From: a virus
DNA: 64,000 nucleotides
IMG/VR virus record: IMGVR_UViG_3300025671_011474
Coordinates: 1-64,000 of that record
Direction: 5' to 3' (one strand)
In this document: positions 8,723-18,971 of the stretch, piece after piece
How the letters are laid out: each line of letters begins with the position of its first letter
Position numbering within the stretch: the first letter of the stretch is position 1
Notes under the pieces: model-generated
Told to the model about the DNA's origin: nothing
The model's database searches: none
What the model saw: only the letters and a program-made list of their open reading frames with translations
Made by a program: the position numbers and the translations under genes

Positions 8723-9253
8723 ATGAAAAGAGATTATAGCCCATATTTGGAAAGAGAGAAGGTATATTCATTCACTACGAGTAATATAGCATTTAAAACG
8801 CAGACCCCCGTTTTTAAAACCCCCGATGACCTTTACAAAACGATATCAAGGGCACAGGAGAGATCCTATAACATTGGATGTAGTGGTTATAGAAAGGTGA
8901 CGGTTAGCTCAAAGGGTGATACCCTATATGGTCCTTGCTCTAGCAATGATACATACACAGGAATCATGAAGAAAATCCAGGGTAATAATATGCAGAGGAG
9001 GTACTACCAATTTGATCCTACGGATAATCTATTCGATATACGGGACTCTTCCTATGATAATATAAGAAGTGGCTATGATTATAAGGAGAAGATTTTCCAA
9101 AACACCATGTCTAATGTGATATTTAGAGATCCTAAGAAATCTGAGATACTCTATTATCTACAGAGGGTTGTTTTTGCTTTAGTTGAGTCCGTAAAGCAGA
9201 TAAGAAATTCTTTCAATTACACGGTACCATTTAATAATAAGAGAGTATTCTAA
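8723..9253 (+). CDS. Small baseplate-region protein, unknown
   Basis: A 176-aa protein between the gp6-like and gp7-like genes, starting one base after the former's stop. It is rich in Tyr, Arg and Ser with no recognisable domain. The N-terminus (RDYSPYLEREKVYSFTTSN) is extended, and the C-terminus has a hydrophobic helix (ILYYLQRVVFALVESVKQIRN). In T4-like clusters such small wedge-linker genes (for example gp53) occur near gp6 and gp25, so a baseplate connector role is plausible but unproven. The gene is real because it is tightly packed and long relative to the gap. Confidence 0.7.
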   Translation: MKRDYSPYLEREKVYSFTTSNIAFKTQTPVFKTPDDLYKTISRAQERSYNIGCSGYRKVTVSSKGDTLYGPCSSNDTYTGIMKKIQGNNMQRRYYQFDPTDNLFDIRDSSYDNIRSGYDYKEKIFQNTMSNVIFRDPKKSEILYYLQRVVFALVESVKQIRNSFNYTVPFNNKRVF

Positions 9254-9255
9254 AG

Positions 9256-12200
9256 ATGGCAAATCGGCACCTTAAATTTTTTGATAAAAAGGGAGAACCT
9301 TTAAATTTTGAGTATGTTGGAGCTACTGCAGCTGCACCGTTAACTTATAACTTCAACTACGAATCTAGGTCCACCGATGCTAATCCTCCCCAAGGGAGGA
9401 TATCCTTATTTGATATTTCTTCAAATGTTCTTTATATGAACAAGAAGGATATGAATGGTTATGATTTAACTGCTTGGGCTAATTCGGTTAATTCTAATGT
9501 TTCCCAAGGAGGAAAGCTAACCCTTAAGGTAACTTTTTATCCAGCTAATATTCTGCAGGGTGATATATCCTCGATTGTAATATCTGGATCCATACTTAAA
9601 ATAAATCTATCCAGGGTTATTGGGGTAACCACCATATCTAATGATAATACAGCTTATATAGAGTGTATAACCTCAGATTTGCCTGGCGGATATTTCACTG
9701 GCTCCATATTCTTTGACCCAGTTTCTGCTGGTCTTTATGAGAATGAACAGATATTCGTAGTTCAGCAATTTAAAGATAGCGTAACCGGATCTGATTTTCT
9801 AGGAGTTCCTCACACTGGCTCCACAGGTTCATCCAATGATCCTTTGTGGAGAACTAGATGGGAAAACGATACCTACGGAAATACTGACGTTACGGATGTC
9901 TTATTCACTTACAAAATAACCGAGAATGACCCTGATTTAGGCGGGGATCCATCAATAATAAATTACGAGAATATAGCAATTCCCATAATTAAGGATGTCA
10001 CAGATTCTTATAGCAATGGGTATATTGTTACACCGGAGGCGGGTACACCATCTAGAGCTATCTCAGTTAATGTTGCACTTAGTGCCCCTGATTTTGCTGC
10101 TGAAATATATGAGAGGAAGTTAATTATAGAGGACATAACCTCGGGGGGTGCAGAAAAGATTGCGGAGGTTTTATTTTATGGGCAGGTAATAGGTGAGGAC
10201 TCAAGACTCAATGTTTTGACCAATAATTTGGGTAGGGCTTTTTTCGGTAGCGACTCACCCATACTAAGAGAGCATGATCCCTCTGAACCCTTGCCTGATT
10301 ACGTTGAAATAAATGAGAAGAGGAAGGAACTCATGGTTGCCGGGGATGATATATTCCCGTACATAGGAAGCTATAAGGGACTCATAGGTGCTTTAAAATT
10401 CTTTGGCTATCAAGATCTGAGAATAAAAGAGTACTGGCTCAATCTAAGATACAACAAGCTAAATCTATCTCCTCTGGAGGAGAATAAGATGTTTCTTAAT
10501 AAGTATGGTAATACTCCAGTCCCTAATCAGTCTAATCTTATTGCTGATGTTTTTGATAATGAGAACACCGGGAAGTACAGATTGGAGCAGACCTATGGGC
10601 CGAACTCAGATGGCGAATATGTGCTAGATATTTCGTCTGAAAATACCTTGGTGCCTAGCAGAACTTACAAAAAGACATCTCTTTTTGGTCTCTATTATAA
10701 TATAAACACCACTGCACCTACTGAGGATGATTACGGATATCCAAATACACCGGAGGCCTTTGCTTTTACTCAAGAGGAAGTTCTTGTTAAATTATTTGCT
10801 CTCAAGGAGAGGCTTAAGAATTCGTATTTGCCACTTAATGCTAGAATCATTGATATTACTGGGGAGGGTGTTTATTACAATGTTTATAATACCAAGGCCT
10901 GGACGGATGTACTGGAAAGGGAGGATATAGACATTGGTAATAATATAGAATTTACCCCAAACCCAGATTTTGGGTTTATAGAGGATCTTAGAGCTTTTGG
11001 CACGAGACCAAGCAAGACTTCTGTGCAGGCTCCTATGAACTACTACGATGTGGTTGATTTGAATTTTGCTGCAACTGGTCCATCCGGGAATGCTTTCATA
11101 GTTAATGGTATTACTGGTTTTAACCCAGCCCTCTCGTTAATGAGAGGTAAAAAATATAAGCTAAACCTTACCCAGGGTTCTTATGCTTATGACTTGTACT
11201 TGACAACGGATCCAGGTCTTACCCAGATAGATCCCCTAGGTGTATCAAATAACGGAGCTACAGGGGGAACTGTAACAATAGATGTTAATCCTCAGGAATC
11301 TGACAATTTATATTACTATTCCACTACTAGTTCCTTGCTTAATGGATCAATTAACATTATTGATTCCAGTATATCGGACTTTGGTAACGATGTGAATCCT
11401 CTCTCTAATGGTCAGATATACACGCCGGAGCAAAATAGAAGGATGATCAACGCTATCTCTAATTTTTACTACATAAAGGAGAATGAGATGCTAAAAAATC
11501 TGGGTGATGACGTTAATGATCCCGTGATTGATTTAAATAGAACCACTGGTAATAAATATCTAAATCCTCTGGGAATGCCAGTAATTTTAGAGCTAGGTGT
11601 AGATAGATGGGTTTGGGATGAGATGGGAATGACATGGGATGCTTTAACCCTTCCGACATTTACATTTAGCAGTAAAGCTTTAACTTGGTCATCTATAGAT
11701 TTTTCTGCATATAATGAGATAGAGTGGGAGATAACAAAATCACCCACACAAGAGGGCAGCCCATATTATTTCTCCAGGAGAGGCTACGCTATGGATTATT
11801 ATAAGTTAGCCCACTTCTTACCTTATGTTGGAACCTATGACGTTACATGTAACCTTTACGATTCTTTTAATTTTAAGAATGTTAAAATAAAAAAATCTAC
11901 CATAGAGGTATCCCCGAGGAGCATATTGATAGATGGTTGGACCAGATATAGAGAAAATGAGAATTATCTCTGGGATCAGACTATTAGGACATGGAACTCA
12001 TATAATTCAATTTGGGAGTATCCTTCAGAAGGTAAGACTTTTGACCAGGTTGCAAAAGAAATCCCTGAGGAGATATTGGATTTTGCTGTATATGGTAATA
12101 ATGCTATAGATGGGCAAAAACTTAGCGTTAGTAAATATACTGAAGGAGTAGGTGCTTCGGGTAACTTTACCATCAACCAGGAAATTTTGGATATTAGATA

Positions 12201-13308
12201 TGTGTATTCTTTGCTAATTAGCGGGGGTCAATACGGATATGCTACTGTACATACGGTTCAACCCCATAATTTTATCGGAGGTCAAACTGTTTATATTAGT
12301 GGATCGATAGATGATCTAAATAAATCGTGGGCAATTACCTCAATTCCCGACGGCGCTACCGGATACAGTTTTACTGTTCCTTATATCCTGAGCAATCAAT
12401 CCGGAGTTGGTGCTACCTCCGGTACAGGTTCCCTTATAGGTGCTACTGCATACTATGTCTTACCTGATTCATACCCAAGTCAAAAGACTACGGGTGGGGG
12501 TCAAATAGAGGTTTATATAAACGATCGCATAATAGGTGCAACGTCTTCCGGATCTAACTTGCAATCCACCGTCAATGGAATAATAACGGAGATCAACCGA
12601 GTTTATACTCAGCCAGATTATTTTGCACAATCTTTTTATCCTGATAATATTCCTGCTACAGTAAACATAGTAGCTGATGCTGAGAGCGGAAATATTGGGA
12701 ATGGCGATAAATTACGAGTTAATCTATCTGGTTCCCTATCCCTCGTATCTAGCGATCCCAATTTGGGAGGCGGAATTACTGGAGGTACAGCTTATGTTTC
12801 CTGGGATCCTGCAAATGGAGATTTACCAGTTGAGAATCTCAAGTACTTTGGTACTAAATTTCTGAATTGGGAAACTTTTACTGATTCGTCTTGGAATGAA
12901 GCTTACGCTCACTCTTGGGCTGATTTTGGATATGAAAGCGGATGGCTAGGTGGATACGAGATTCATAGTATTAAACCTGGAGATCATATTGAATTGAGTA
13001 TGGGAGCTGATAATTATCCGCTGCCCACAGGGGTCACATTTGCTAAGGATGGTGGCACGGGTTCCACGTCATATCTTACCCTAGGTTCTGCCTCGTCCCA
13101 GCTAAATTCATCGAATGATGTAAACATAACCAATTTTTACTATAGAACAATTCCAACTGGAGCCACTGCTTATTTGACCACCTCTGGGCCAATAGATCCT
13201 GCATTTTATGATGCATCGGTCTCTGGTGGGACTGCGCCAGCTCCTGCCACAATGCCAGGTGCACCTCCTCCGTTGGTAGTTTCTTTCACCTATGCAACCG
13301 GACCTTAA
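9256..13308 (+). CDS. 7: gp7-like large baseplate wedge protein
   Basis: A 1350-aa protein following the gp6-like gene; T4 gp7 is 1032 aa. The best anchor is near residues 365-395, YIGSYKGLIGALKFFGYQDL, the 'G-[ST]-x-x-[AG]-[IL]-x-x-x-[LF]-x-x-x-G' motif shared by gp7 and phage tail protein I. The N-terminal quarter is a beta domain with repeated SxDITSG-type loops. Residues about 840-920 look like a PKD-type Ig fold (YYKLAHFLPYVGTYDVTCNL). The C-terminal third is Gly/Ser/Thr-rich beta sequence ending in an Ala/Pro tail. This suggests a wedge core with surface-exposed Ig-like decorations added. The gp7 call is from motif and synteny. Confidence 0.75.
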   Translation: MANRHLKFFDKKGEPLNFEYVGATAAAPLTYNFNYESRSTDANPPQGRISLFDISSNVLYMNKKDMNGYDLTAWANSVNSNVSQGGKLTLKVTFYPANILQGDISSIVISGSILKINLSRVIGVTTISNDNTAYIECITSDLPGGYFTGSIFFDPVSAGLYENEQIFVVQQFKDSVTGSDFLGVPHTGSTGSSNDPLWRTRWENDTYGNTDVTDVLFTYKITENDPDLGGDPSIINYENIAIPIIKDVTDSYSNGYIVTPEAGTPSRAISVNVALSAPDFAAEIYERKLIIEDITSGGAEKIAEVLFYGQVIGEDSRLNVLTNNLGRAFFGSDSPILREHDPSEPLPDYVEINEKRKELMVAGDDIFPYIGSYKGLIGALKFFGYQDLRIKEYWLNLRYNKLNLSPLEENKMFLNKYGNTPVPNQSNLIADVFDNENTGKYRLEQTYGPNSDGEYVLDISSENTLVPSRTYKKTSLFGLYYNINTTAPTEDDYGYPNTPEAFAFTQEEVLVKLFALKERLKNSYLPLNARIIDITGEGVYYNVYNTKAWTDVLEREDIDIGNNIEFTPNPDFGFIEDLRAFGTRPSKTSVQAPMNYYDVVDLNFAATGPSGNAFIVNGITGFNPALSLMRGKKYKLNLTQGSYAYDLYLTTDPGLTQIDPLGVSNNGATGGTVTIDVNPQESDNLYYYSTTSSLLNGSINIIDSSISDFGNDVNPLSNGQIYTPEQNRRMINAISNFYYIKENEMLKNLGDDVNDPVIDLNRTTGNKYLNPLGMPVILELGVDRWVWDEMGMTWDALTLPTFTFSSKALTWSSIDFSAYNEIEWEITKSPTQEGSPYYFSRRGYAMDYYKLAHFLPYVGTYDVTCNLYDSFNFKNVKIKKSTIEVSPRSILIDGWTRYRENENYLWDQTIRTWNSYNSIWEYPSEGKTFDQVAKEIPEEILDFAVYGNNAIDGQKLSVSKYTEGVGASGNFTINQEILDIRYVYSLLISGGQYGYATVHTVQPHNFIGGQTVYISGSIDDLNKSWAITSIPDGATGYSFTVPYILSNQSGVGATSGTGSLIGATAYYVLPDSYPSQKTTGGGQIEVYINDRIIGATSSGSNLQSTVNGIITEINRVYTQPDYFAQSFYPDNIPATVNIVADAESGNIGNGDKLRVNLSGSLSLVSSDPNLGGGITGGTAYVSWDPANGDLPVENLKYFGTKFLNWETFTDSSWNEAYAHSWADFGYESGWLGGYEIHSIKPGDHIELSMGADNYPLPTGVTFAKDGGTGSTSYLTLGSASSQLNSSNDVNITNFYYRTIPTGATAYLTTSGPIDPAFYDASVSGGTAPAPATMPGAPPPLVVSFTYATGP

Positions 13309-13323
13309 TAATAGAGAAGAAAT

Positions 13324-14964
13324 ATGTCTAATATAACCATTTACCAAGGACAACAGATAATCTTTACTGACACAACCTCAGGAGGAACTCCACCTTACCA
13401 GTATTCCTGGCAATTTAGTGGTGGAACCCCATCCTCTGCTACTGGAGCTACTGCTTCAGTTACCTATGCTTCAGCTGGTGATTACAACGTTAGGCTGGAT
13501 GTAACTGATAATGCTGGGGTTAATTCCTATTTATTGCAGAGTGGTTTGGTGACAGTTAACCCTGCTATAATGAACGCAAATTTCAGCAGATTGTATACCT
13601 CAAGGTTGATGTCGCAGGTGAACGAGTTTTATGATACGAGTACAGGATCTCCTAATGATCCTGTTGCGTGGGCTTGGTTCGTAGGTACTGACGTCTTTAC
13701 AACACAAAACGTGACTGGGTTTCAGTATGATGATTGGGTTGATGTACCGGGTGCTTCCCCTTTGGATCCGCCAGGAACAACAAGGACTGTTACTGTTCAG
13801 CTAACTGCCATTGCTTCCTCCCCCACTGCTTTTGATACTGTTTCTAAGACCTATACCGTATCTAAGATCGGTCCCATTGAAAATTACTATATAAATGCCA
13901 ATTATCCAATTATTCCATTGACAAGTTATACGGAAGAATCCCCAGTTTATAGCACTACATACAGAACATCCGCAATAGGACTTTCTCCTGACGAGGCTAT
14001 TATGTCTATAAAGCCTGGAGCTAGCGGATCTGGAATTCAGCCGATCAAGTTCTTTCATTCAACCCAGGAGGACGTCAAAATAAGATGTACGGGTATGGCT
14101 ACTATAGGTACCAGTATGTATAGCAAAGGATGGGGAGATATTACTGATTGTTTTACTTGTCTTAATCCCCCCTTGTATGGTGGCACTGTCCCTACTGTTG
14201 CAAGCGGAAATTACATACTAGGATATGGAAGTGTGGATACCATATTTTTCTCCGTTGGTCCATTTGTGACCAATTTAATAGATAACTATGGGTATACTGA
14301 GGATCTTGTTGCTGAGATCATCGGGAGCAGATATCCGATTATGCATTCTGCTCAGTTAGTAACGATAATCAGCAGAGGGTTCCCGGGTACTAATTTTACG
14401 TATACGGGTCTTTCTGGGAATGATCCAGTTGTATATTCTACTCTGTTTTTTACAAATAGAGGATTCTCTGGCACATCTTATGAGATAACTTTTAACTATT
14501 CGTTGGCTAGCGGATCTACCGGAAGCTTTACCGTTACCATGAATGGAAACTCTGGAATTGGTAATGCCCCAGGGACAGCGGGAGAATTCTATTCCATGCA
14601 GGATGTTGGTCCTGATTTAGGTGTTGCTTCTCAGTTGAATTCTGCCTTTGTTTCTAATTTTCCGGGGGGAACTGGGGATATCGAAGCTGTAGCACTAAGT
14701 AGATTTAATGTTGATTCTGGAGGTGATCCTTTTAATTTCTATGGGCTTAAGTTGTTGATAAAGAGCACTGATATAAATAAGTTAGAAATTGACGATAATT
14801 CCGCCGCGTTGACTGCACTTTTAAGTGGCAACCCTAAAATTTTACCTTTCGCTGGTACTGTAAGTGCAGCAGCTACTTGTAGCGGGTGTCTTAAAGTGGT
14901 CAATGACCTGGTTAGTTATCAGCTAACTGGTTCTCAAGTACAAATTGGGGGAAGTATTTTTTAA
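13324..14964 (+). CDS. PKD-domain virion protein
   Basis: A 546-aa protein. Residues about 5-83 are a classic PKD/Ig-like domain: TTSGGTPPYQYSWQFSGG, then YASAGDYNVRLDVTDNAG with the usual Gly-Asp-Tyr-x-V-x-L-x-V turn. A second, more degenerate copy follows (about 84-175: FYDTSTGSP, WAWFVGTD, RTVTVQLTAIAS). The remainder is beta-rich and contains a CFTC and a CSGC pair (near residues 276-279 and 520-523) that may bind metal or form disulfides. PKD domains mediate protein or carbohydrate contacts on surfaces. Placed after the gp7-like gene, it is probably an outer baseplate or receptor-contacting component. Confidence 0.75.
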   Translation: MSNITIYQGQQIIFTDTTSGGTPPYQYSWQFSGGTPSSATGATASVTYASAGDYNVRLDVTDNAGVNSYLLQSGLVTVNPAIMNANFSRLYTSRLMSQVNEFYDTSTGSPNDPVAWAWFVGTDVFTTQNVTGFQYDDWVDVPGASPLDPPGTTRTVTVQLTAIASSPTAFDTVSKTYTVSKIGPIENYYINANYPIIPLTSYTEESPVYSTTYRTSAIGLSPDEAIMSIKPGASGSGIQPIKFFHSTQEDVKIRCTGMATIGTSMYSKGWGDITDCFTCLNPPLYGGTVPTVASGNYILGYGSVDTIFFSVGPFVTNLIDNYGYTEDLVAEIIGSRYPIMHSAQLVTIISRGFPGTNFTYTGLSGNDPVVYSTLFFTNRGFSGTSYEITFNYSLASGSTGSFTVTMNGNSGIGNAPGTAGEFYSMQDVGPDLGVASQLNSAFVSNFPGGTGDIEAVALSRFNVDSGGDPFNFYGLKLLIKSTDINKLEIDDNSAALTALLSGNPKILPFAGTVSAAATCSGCLKVVNDLVSYQLTGSQVQIGGSIF

Positions 14965-14981
14965 GATAAATATGAATAAGA

Positions 14982-17900
14982 ATGGCTAATTTGAATCTTT
15001 ATATAAACGAGGCTTCTCTCGATTCCGATGGATCTGTTTGGGTTGTTGGTAGGGGTCTAAGCAACTATGACGGGAACCAATGGAATTATTATAATTCAAT
15101 AAACTCCGCTGTTCCCTCTAATGCTCCCTATTTCAAGGACACTAGATCAATTTCCATCGACCCACAGAATAATAAGTGGGTTGGTTCAGCTGTCACTACA
15201 GGTGTGGATCAGAATTTGGTTTTCTATATTTCTGGAGATGATGTTAATTCAGGCAATTCCTGGGATAAATCGGAATTTGGCGATATAATTTCGTCTGAAT
15301 CTTCTTGGGACGTTCCATCGATTTATGCCTGTCCCTATGGTAATGACGTATTAGCTTTTATCTCCCCTCTTAATGGTGGGGGAGGAACGGGGGCTAGCGG
15401 AGATATCGGTGTAACCGGTGGTTATCTATGGAGATATGATAAAGTTGACGAATCCTGGTCTGAGGTTGCCCCAGGCTATACCTGGCCACATATTTACGAA
15501 ATGACTGCAGTAGGTACCAAGGGTGGAGATTATGACTATTATCTATGTACTGATGATGGACTTCAAATAATACCTGATGGAAAAATAGCAACGGATGATC
15601 TGGAGGGGGGTATAATATCAATCCCCGAGATGGTGAAGAAAAACACCTCTAATTCTAATATAGGATCCGATGTTGTTTACTCCATATCATTTGACGAGAA
15701 TGGAAACTACTGGCTTGGTACCTCTGATGGATTGGTGTATTGGGATGGCGAGAAATATTATCGGTGGTCCATTGGTGCTGGTGTCGGTGTAACCAAAGTG
15801 GTGTCCAGAAAAAATGGTCATGTATTTTTTAAGATTGGATCTCCTAACATGGTGGCAGTTCCAAACACGGATGGCTTTTACCACTTTAACGGGACAACAT
15901 TTACAAATTATACGCAATCCAACTCTGATTTGATTGATGATAGGGTTATAGACCTACTCGTTATCCAAGAGAAAAGTCAATATACTAATAAAACCGCGTA
16001 TTCATCGGACCTTTGGGTTGTAGCTGGAAATTATATAACCCTCTTTGATTATACTATACCCCATGTATATGGGACCTCTAAGTACACTGGAACTACCGGG
16101 TGGAATTTTGTATCGTATACCCCAACTACCGAAGGCGGTACTACGGACACCGCAAGATTACCAAAATCTAATAAATATACTTGGGAATTTCCTACCTGGA
16201 CTAATAGAGATCTTTCGCCTTTGCTAAATAACCATCCTGGAATGGACCCAAGGAATCTATTCCTTGAGACCGACTTCAAGGATATAGCTAACAACTCCGC
16301 TGGTAATAGGAGCTATTGGAGTAATCCACCGGTTCTAAGTTATACTGATGTAGACAGAATGAAATTAATCCCTGATGAATATTCTTGGCTTGACGATATA
16401 GATAGCTTTACTATCACATCATCTTGCAGATATAAGGGTTATAATGTGGTAACTGGATATTCGAGCGAATCGTCTATAAATCTAGGAGAGCCATCAAATT
16501 TAGAATCCGCATATTCCCTTGTAAATCCAAATCCTAGCGGAGGTACTGGAGGAACTGGGGAGGTTGGATTCGTGGCTTTTTATAGTGATGCAGGGCAAAT
16601 TATGGGAGCTATACCATTTAGAGGAAAATCGACGAGGGCTCTCAGAGCTTGCCCCTCTCTGGATGACTCTACACTCTTCGTTGCTGGATCATTTAGTAAT
16701 TACATAGAGGCAGGTAAATTTGTATATGGATCTAAGTTTCCTGGTGCTTCTGAGATGAATGCCACTGGGGTTAGCGGTCCAACTGGTGCCCCTATAGGTT
16801 TTTCCAATATAGCTACTCCTGGTATTACAGCCAGCTATGACTACCCTTGGATATTAAATGGGCCCACTGGAGCTACCAGCGGTGCTTATATACCAGATGA
16901 ATCTGTCTTGGACGGCAGTTCTGGATATTTTATCGCTGAGGTTGACTATGATATAGGAAATCAGGTTAGCTACGGTGGTATAGATTTTTCCCAGCCTAAC
17001 GCTATACAATCAAGCTACTGTCTAAGTAACTTTAGGTACTTCCCAAGGGCAAGTTATTCATATGATGTCAGGCCAGGATCTCCTACGTCGAGTAATGACA
17101 CCTCGGTGGGTATTTCTGACTTATCAATATCTAAGAATTCAGTAAGACTTACCACTAATATAGAAGGTGGAATATCGACTCTCTCAAACGGGTATGGCCG
17201 AACTGAGGACATACCAAATTCTCCGTATTTTCTTTTCTCTGAATTCGAGGGAGGGAGCTATTACAGCAACGGATTTGTGATTGATATGGATTCTTACTTA
17301 GATTTGAAGAATGGATTTACATTGGGATCCACAGGATTTCATCTTAAGGAAATCCAGTCGCTGAGAGATAGTTCAACTTATGTCTTGAGTGGATCCTCTA
17401 GTTCGAGTTTTTCTTCAGGCGGGGTCAGTCTTAATCATCCTGGACCCACCGGAGTATCTAGACCCTTTTTCCTACTGAACTCTTCATCTAATCTTGGGAT
17501 TACAGGTGCTTTCGTGAGAAACTTCAATTCTGCTGATCCCCTGTATTCAGATTGGAGTTCTACTGGTCTAGTCTATCGATCTAATAGTCAATATTATTTT
17601 GATTTCCTATATAGTGGAAATGCTACTATCACACCTCCTCCAGCAGGAACTAATGGGATTGTAACTGGAACTTCGGGGGGTGTCAATCTAGGAACGATCT
17701 CGTTAAGACCCGGGGGTGGATATTCACTTGCATCTAGCTATAATTTTTTACCTTCATCTTATGGGGAACCATACAAGGTTTCCTTGACCCAATGTAGCAG
17801 GGTTGATAGCGACGGAGACTATTACGTATCCCTAAAATATCCTCAGGATCCTGCGATTGTTGGGGATTCTTATAATATTGTGAAAAGGAATGTCACTGGG

Positions 17901-18971
17901 ACATTTATAGATTCTTTCTCGACCTCCCAGAGAAGTCCGGAATCATTTAAGAGCGATCTTTTCCATATAGGGGGTGTTGATCTTCCTGGCTCAAATCAGG
18001 CTTCGGTTTATAATCTGATCCCTTTTGTAGATGTCCTCTTCATAAACTCTATACAGGAAGGAGCCGATCTAACAGATCAGTTTAATGACTTTCTTATTAG
18101 AAATGGAAGAGCCGAATGGACCGATATTGGTGGAAATTCGGGATACTATGATGACCCAGGTGTTAGCCTGGTTAGCCCGGGTGTTTATCAATTTAGTGTT
18201 CTTTCTGGTGGTGTAGTAGGGACGAAACCAGAGGATCTTATCCTTGGTGAGGTCTCATTCAAGCTTACCCCTTCAGTTGGTGAACAGAGCGATTTCACAT
18301 TTACTATATCGGGAGGGAATAATATGTTTTTAGCTGGCTCACATTCGGGTGTTACCGGTCCAGCAAATCTCCCTTATGTTTCGGGCGATGGCAATTTCAC
18401 CTCGATGTTTAAGGGATATAAGAAATCCCCTGGTAAGGCAATGGGCGATATTATTTCCAGAGTTGGTTCTGGGTCATGGTCCTGGGTAGATGTCCATAAT
18501 AGCAATTCTGACCTATACGTTCCTATGCTTTCTACCCTATTTTTGAGTAATTATGATTCCAAGATATTTGGGAAAAATAATAACAGGTGGATATTAACTA
18601 ATGCAGGAACGGGCGAGGTTTTGCTTGATGTGAAATCCGTTCCCTATTTTATCTATACCTTTGCTGAAAGTGGCTATTACTCGATTGTTAACTCGGTGGA
18701 GGATTCTGCTGGAAATGTATATGAGGTTTCCAAACCAGCTTTTGTTAAGGTTGTAAATCAGTCTATACCTCTTGCCAACGACCCGAACCCTGAATATGTT
18801 AACTCAGCTGATTACGGGTACATACCTGCTAATCTGGATAGAAATTCTAAAGCTCTTGAGCTTGGTAGAGACATGAATTTAGATCAACTTGAGATTATGC
18901 TCAACCAAAGAGTGAAATTCGGATCTGGTATAGTGATACCAAATAATCCGGATGCCACTTTCAATCAGTAA
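14982..18971 (+). CDS. Large adhesin-like virion protein with propeller repeats
   Basis: A 1329-aa protein. The first 300 residues contain two-component-regulator-propeller-type repeats: LDSDGSVWVVGRGLSNYDG near residue 14 and, very clearly, DENGNYWLGTSDGLVYWDG near residue 238. Such blades build beta-propellers in sensors common in Bacteroidota. The rest is Ser/Gly/Tyr-rich beta sequence with many GPTG/GATG loops. The final 150 residues include a PKD-like strand pattern (FAESGYYSIVNSVEDSAGNVY) and a helical tail (KALELGRDMNLDQLEIMLNQ). It is probably a tail-tip or fibre protein contacting the host surface. It ends convergently with phoH, the two coding ends overlapping by 7 bases. Confidence 0.75.
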   Translation: MANLNLYINEASLDSDGSVWVVGRGLSNYDGNQWNYYNSINSAVPSNAPYFKDTRSISIDPQNNKWVGSAVTTGVDQNLVFYISGDDVNSGNSWDKSEFGDIISSESSWDVPSIYACPYGNDVLAFISPLNGGGGTGASGDIGVTGGYLWRYDKVDESWSEVAPGYTWPHIYEMTAVGTKGGDYDYYLCTDDGLQIIPDGKIATDDLEGGIISIPEMVKKNTSNSNIGSDVVYSISFDENGNYWLGTSDGLVYWDGEKYYRWSIGAGVGVTKVVSRKNGHVFFKIGSPNMVAVPNTDGFYHFNGTTFTNYTQSNSDLIDDRVIDLLVIQEKSQYTNKTAYSSDLWVVAGNYITLFDYTIPHVYGTSKYTGTTGWNFVSYTPTTEGGTTDTARLPKSNKYTWEFPTWTNRDLSPLLNNHPGMDPRNLFLETDFKDIANNSAGNRSYWSNPPVLSYTDVDRMKLIPDEYSWLDDIDSFTITSSCRYKGYNVVTGYSSESSINLGEPSNLESAYSLVNPNPSGGTGGTGEVGFVAFYSDAGQIMGAIPFRGKSTRALRACPSLDDSTLFVAGSFSNYIEAGKFVYGSKFPGASEMNATGVSGPTGAPIGFSNIATPGITASYDYPWILNGPTGATSGAYIPDESVLDGSSGYFIAEVDYDIGNQVSYGGIDFSQPNAIQSSYCLSNFRYFPRASYSYDVRPGSPTSSNDTSVGISDLSISKNSVRLTTNIEGGISTLSNGYGRTEDIPNSPYFLFSEFEGGSYYSNGFVIDMDSYLDLKNGFTLGSTGFHLKEIQSLRDSSTYVLSGSSSSSFSSGGVSLNHPGPTGVSRPFFLLNSSSNLGITGAFVRNFNSADPLYSDWSSTGLVYRSNSQYYFDFLYSGNATITPPPAGTNGIVTGTSGGVNLGTISLRPGGGYSLASSYNFLPSSYGEPYKVSLTQCSRVDSDGDYYVSLKYPQDPAIVGDSYNIVKRNVTGTFIDSFSTSQRSPESFKSDLFHIGGVDLPGSNQASVYNLIPFVDVLFINSIQEGADLTDQFNDFLIRNGRAEWTDIGGNSGYYDDPGVSLVSPGVYQFSVLSGGVVGTKPEDLILGEVSFKLTPSVGEQSDFTFTISGGNNMFLAGSHSGVTGPANLPYVSGDGNFTSMFKGYKKSPGKAMGDIISRVGSGSWSWVDVHNSNSDLYVPMLSTLFLSNYDSKIFGKNNNRWILTNAGTGEVLLDVKSVPYFIYTFAESGYYSIVNSVEDSAGNVYEVSKPAFVKVVNQSIPLANDPNPEYVNSADYGYIPANLDRNSKALELGRDMNLDQLEIMLNQRVKFGSGIVIPNNPDATFNQ

